DNA of 14,982 bases from Chloroflexota bacterium (GTDB lineage: Bacteria > Chloroflexota > Anaerolineae > Caldilineales > Caldilineaceae): the NCBI GenBank assembly GCA_016199425.1, contig JACQGT010000514.1, forward strand, positions 1 through 14,982, given 5' to 3'. Each line of letters begins with the position of its first letter. The first letter of the stretch is position 1. The notes under the pieces are model-generated. The model was not told where the DNA came from, did not search any database, and worked only from the letters and a program-made list of their open reading frames with translations. Shown here piece by piece: positions 14,683 through 14,982 of this stretch. The position numbers were made by a program, and so were the translations under genes.

Positions 14683-14982
14683 GTGCAACGCTCCCGAAAG
14701 ACTCTGCATCCTGCCCGAACGGATATGCACCACTCCCGGATGGCTCTGCAACGGACCCGAAAGAGAGTGCGTCGCTCCCGGATGGCTCTGCAACCCGCCC
14801 GAAAGACGGTGTAACGCTCCCGAACGGCTCTGCAACGGGCCCGAAAGAGAGTGCGTCGTTCCCGAACGACTTTGCAACACGCCCGAAAGACGGTGTAACG
14901 CTCCCGAACGGCTCTGCAACGGACCCGAAAGAGAGTGCGTCGCTCCCGAACGACAGTGCAACGCTCCCGAACGGCTCTGCAA
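14683..14982. repeat. 21-bp tandem repeat array with 84-bp higher-order period (continues past right edge)
   Basis: Fourteen full units and the start of a fifteenth follow one another without spacers at exact 21-bp spacing. Each unit has an NTGCAAC-like start (sometimes TGCGTC or TGTAAC) and a CCCGAA or CCCGGA core 11-16 bases in. Unit types recur every fourth unit: 4, 8 and 12 are nearly identical, 5, 9 and 13 form a second type, and 6 and 10 a third. This gives an 84-bp superperiod. Units 1-3 and 13-14 are irregular. The array starts 37 bp after the last cas gene stop and is open at the window edge. Spacing is two DNA helical turns and seven codons. Confidence 0.93.

Noticed and set aside
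14683..14982. Repeat array as a CRISPR array
   Set aside because: Units are contiguous at 21 bp with no unique spacers, and repeat length is below typical CRISPR repeats. It is a tandem repeat.
14551..14982. Minus-strand open frame giving heptads such as LQSRSGA
   Set aside because: It has no proper start in the window, its C-terminal third is antisense to the last cas gene, and a repeat whose unit is divisible by three stays open by chance. Kept only as part of a finding.

Overview
The window carries a multi-gene type III CRISPR-Cas effector operon on the + strand. It looks like subtype III-D, most like the III-D2 layout known from Synechocystis, in which backbone subunits are fused into large polypeptides. 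No direct taxonomic marker is present. The fairly GC-rich sequence, the DNRLRE-type secreted protein at the left edge and the style of the Cas proteins suggest an environmental bacterium such as a Chloroflexota (Anaerolineae/Caldilineae-like) member; this is a weak inference.

Layout. Positions 1-746 (- strand) hold the 5' part of a secreted DNRLRE-domain protein that runs off the left edge and reads away from the operon. Positions 747-1304 are a divergent intergenic region. It holds a near-consensus sigma-70 type promoter on the + strand (TTGTCA, 17 bp, TATAAT at 1188-1216). Positions 1305-1433 encode about 43 residues resembling only the N-terminus of a CRISPR ring nuclease/CARF protein, then lose the resemblance; I read this as a remnant. 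The operon follows: a CARF effector (1700-3532, TIGR02710/PF09670-like), an HD-less Cas10 with intact GGDD (3535-5211), a Cas7-Cas5(Csx10)-Cas11 fusion (5208-7643), a Cas7-Cas7 fusion (7648-9486), a Csx19/TIGR03984-like protein (9483-10118), and two tandem TIGR03986-type Cas7-with-insertion paralogues (10106-12409 and 12525-14645). From 14683 to the right edge lies a 21-bp tandem repeat with an 84-bp higher-order period. It is not a CRISPR array.

How the genes work together. By analogy with characterised III-D2 complexes, the Cas7 domains and the Cas5 domain should wrap a crRNA, the Cas11-like helical tail should line the target RNA, and the Cas7 domains carrying a catalytic Asp should cut target RNA. 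Cas10 lacks an HD nuclease domain but keeps GGDD and so should make cyclic oligoadenylate on target binding. That messenger would activate the CARF effector encoded immediately upstream. No cas6, cas1/cas2 or CRISPR array is visible in the window, so crRNA supply must come from elsewhere.

The most unusual points are: (i) two diverged Cas7-insertion paralogues where characterised III-D2 operons have one, giving five Cas7-type domains; (ii) a cold-shock/OB-fold-like domain on the N-terminus of the first paralogue, replaced in the second by a Lys/Arg-rich charged extension; (iii) loss in the second paralogue of the cysteine cluster present in the first; (iv) the ring-nuclease-like remnant behind a strong promoter; and (v) the hierarchical 21/84-bp repeat next to the operon.
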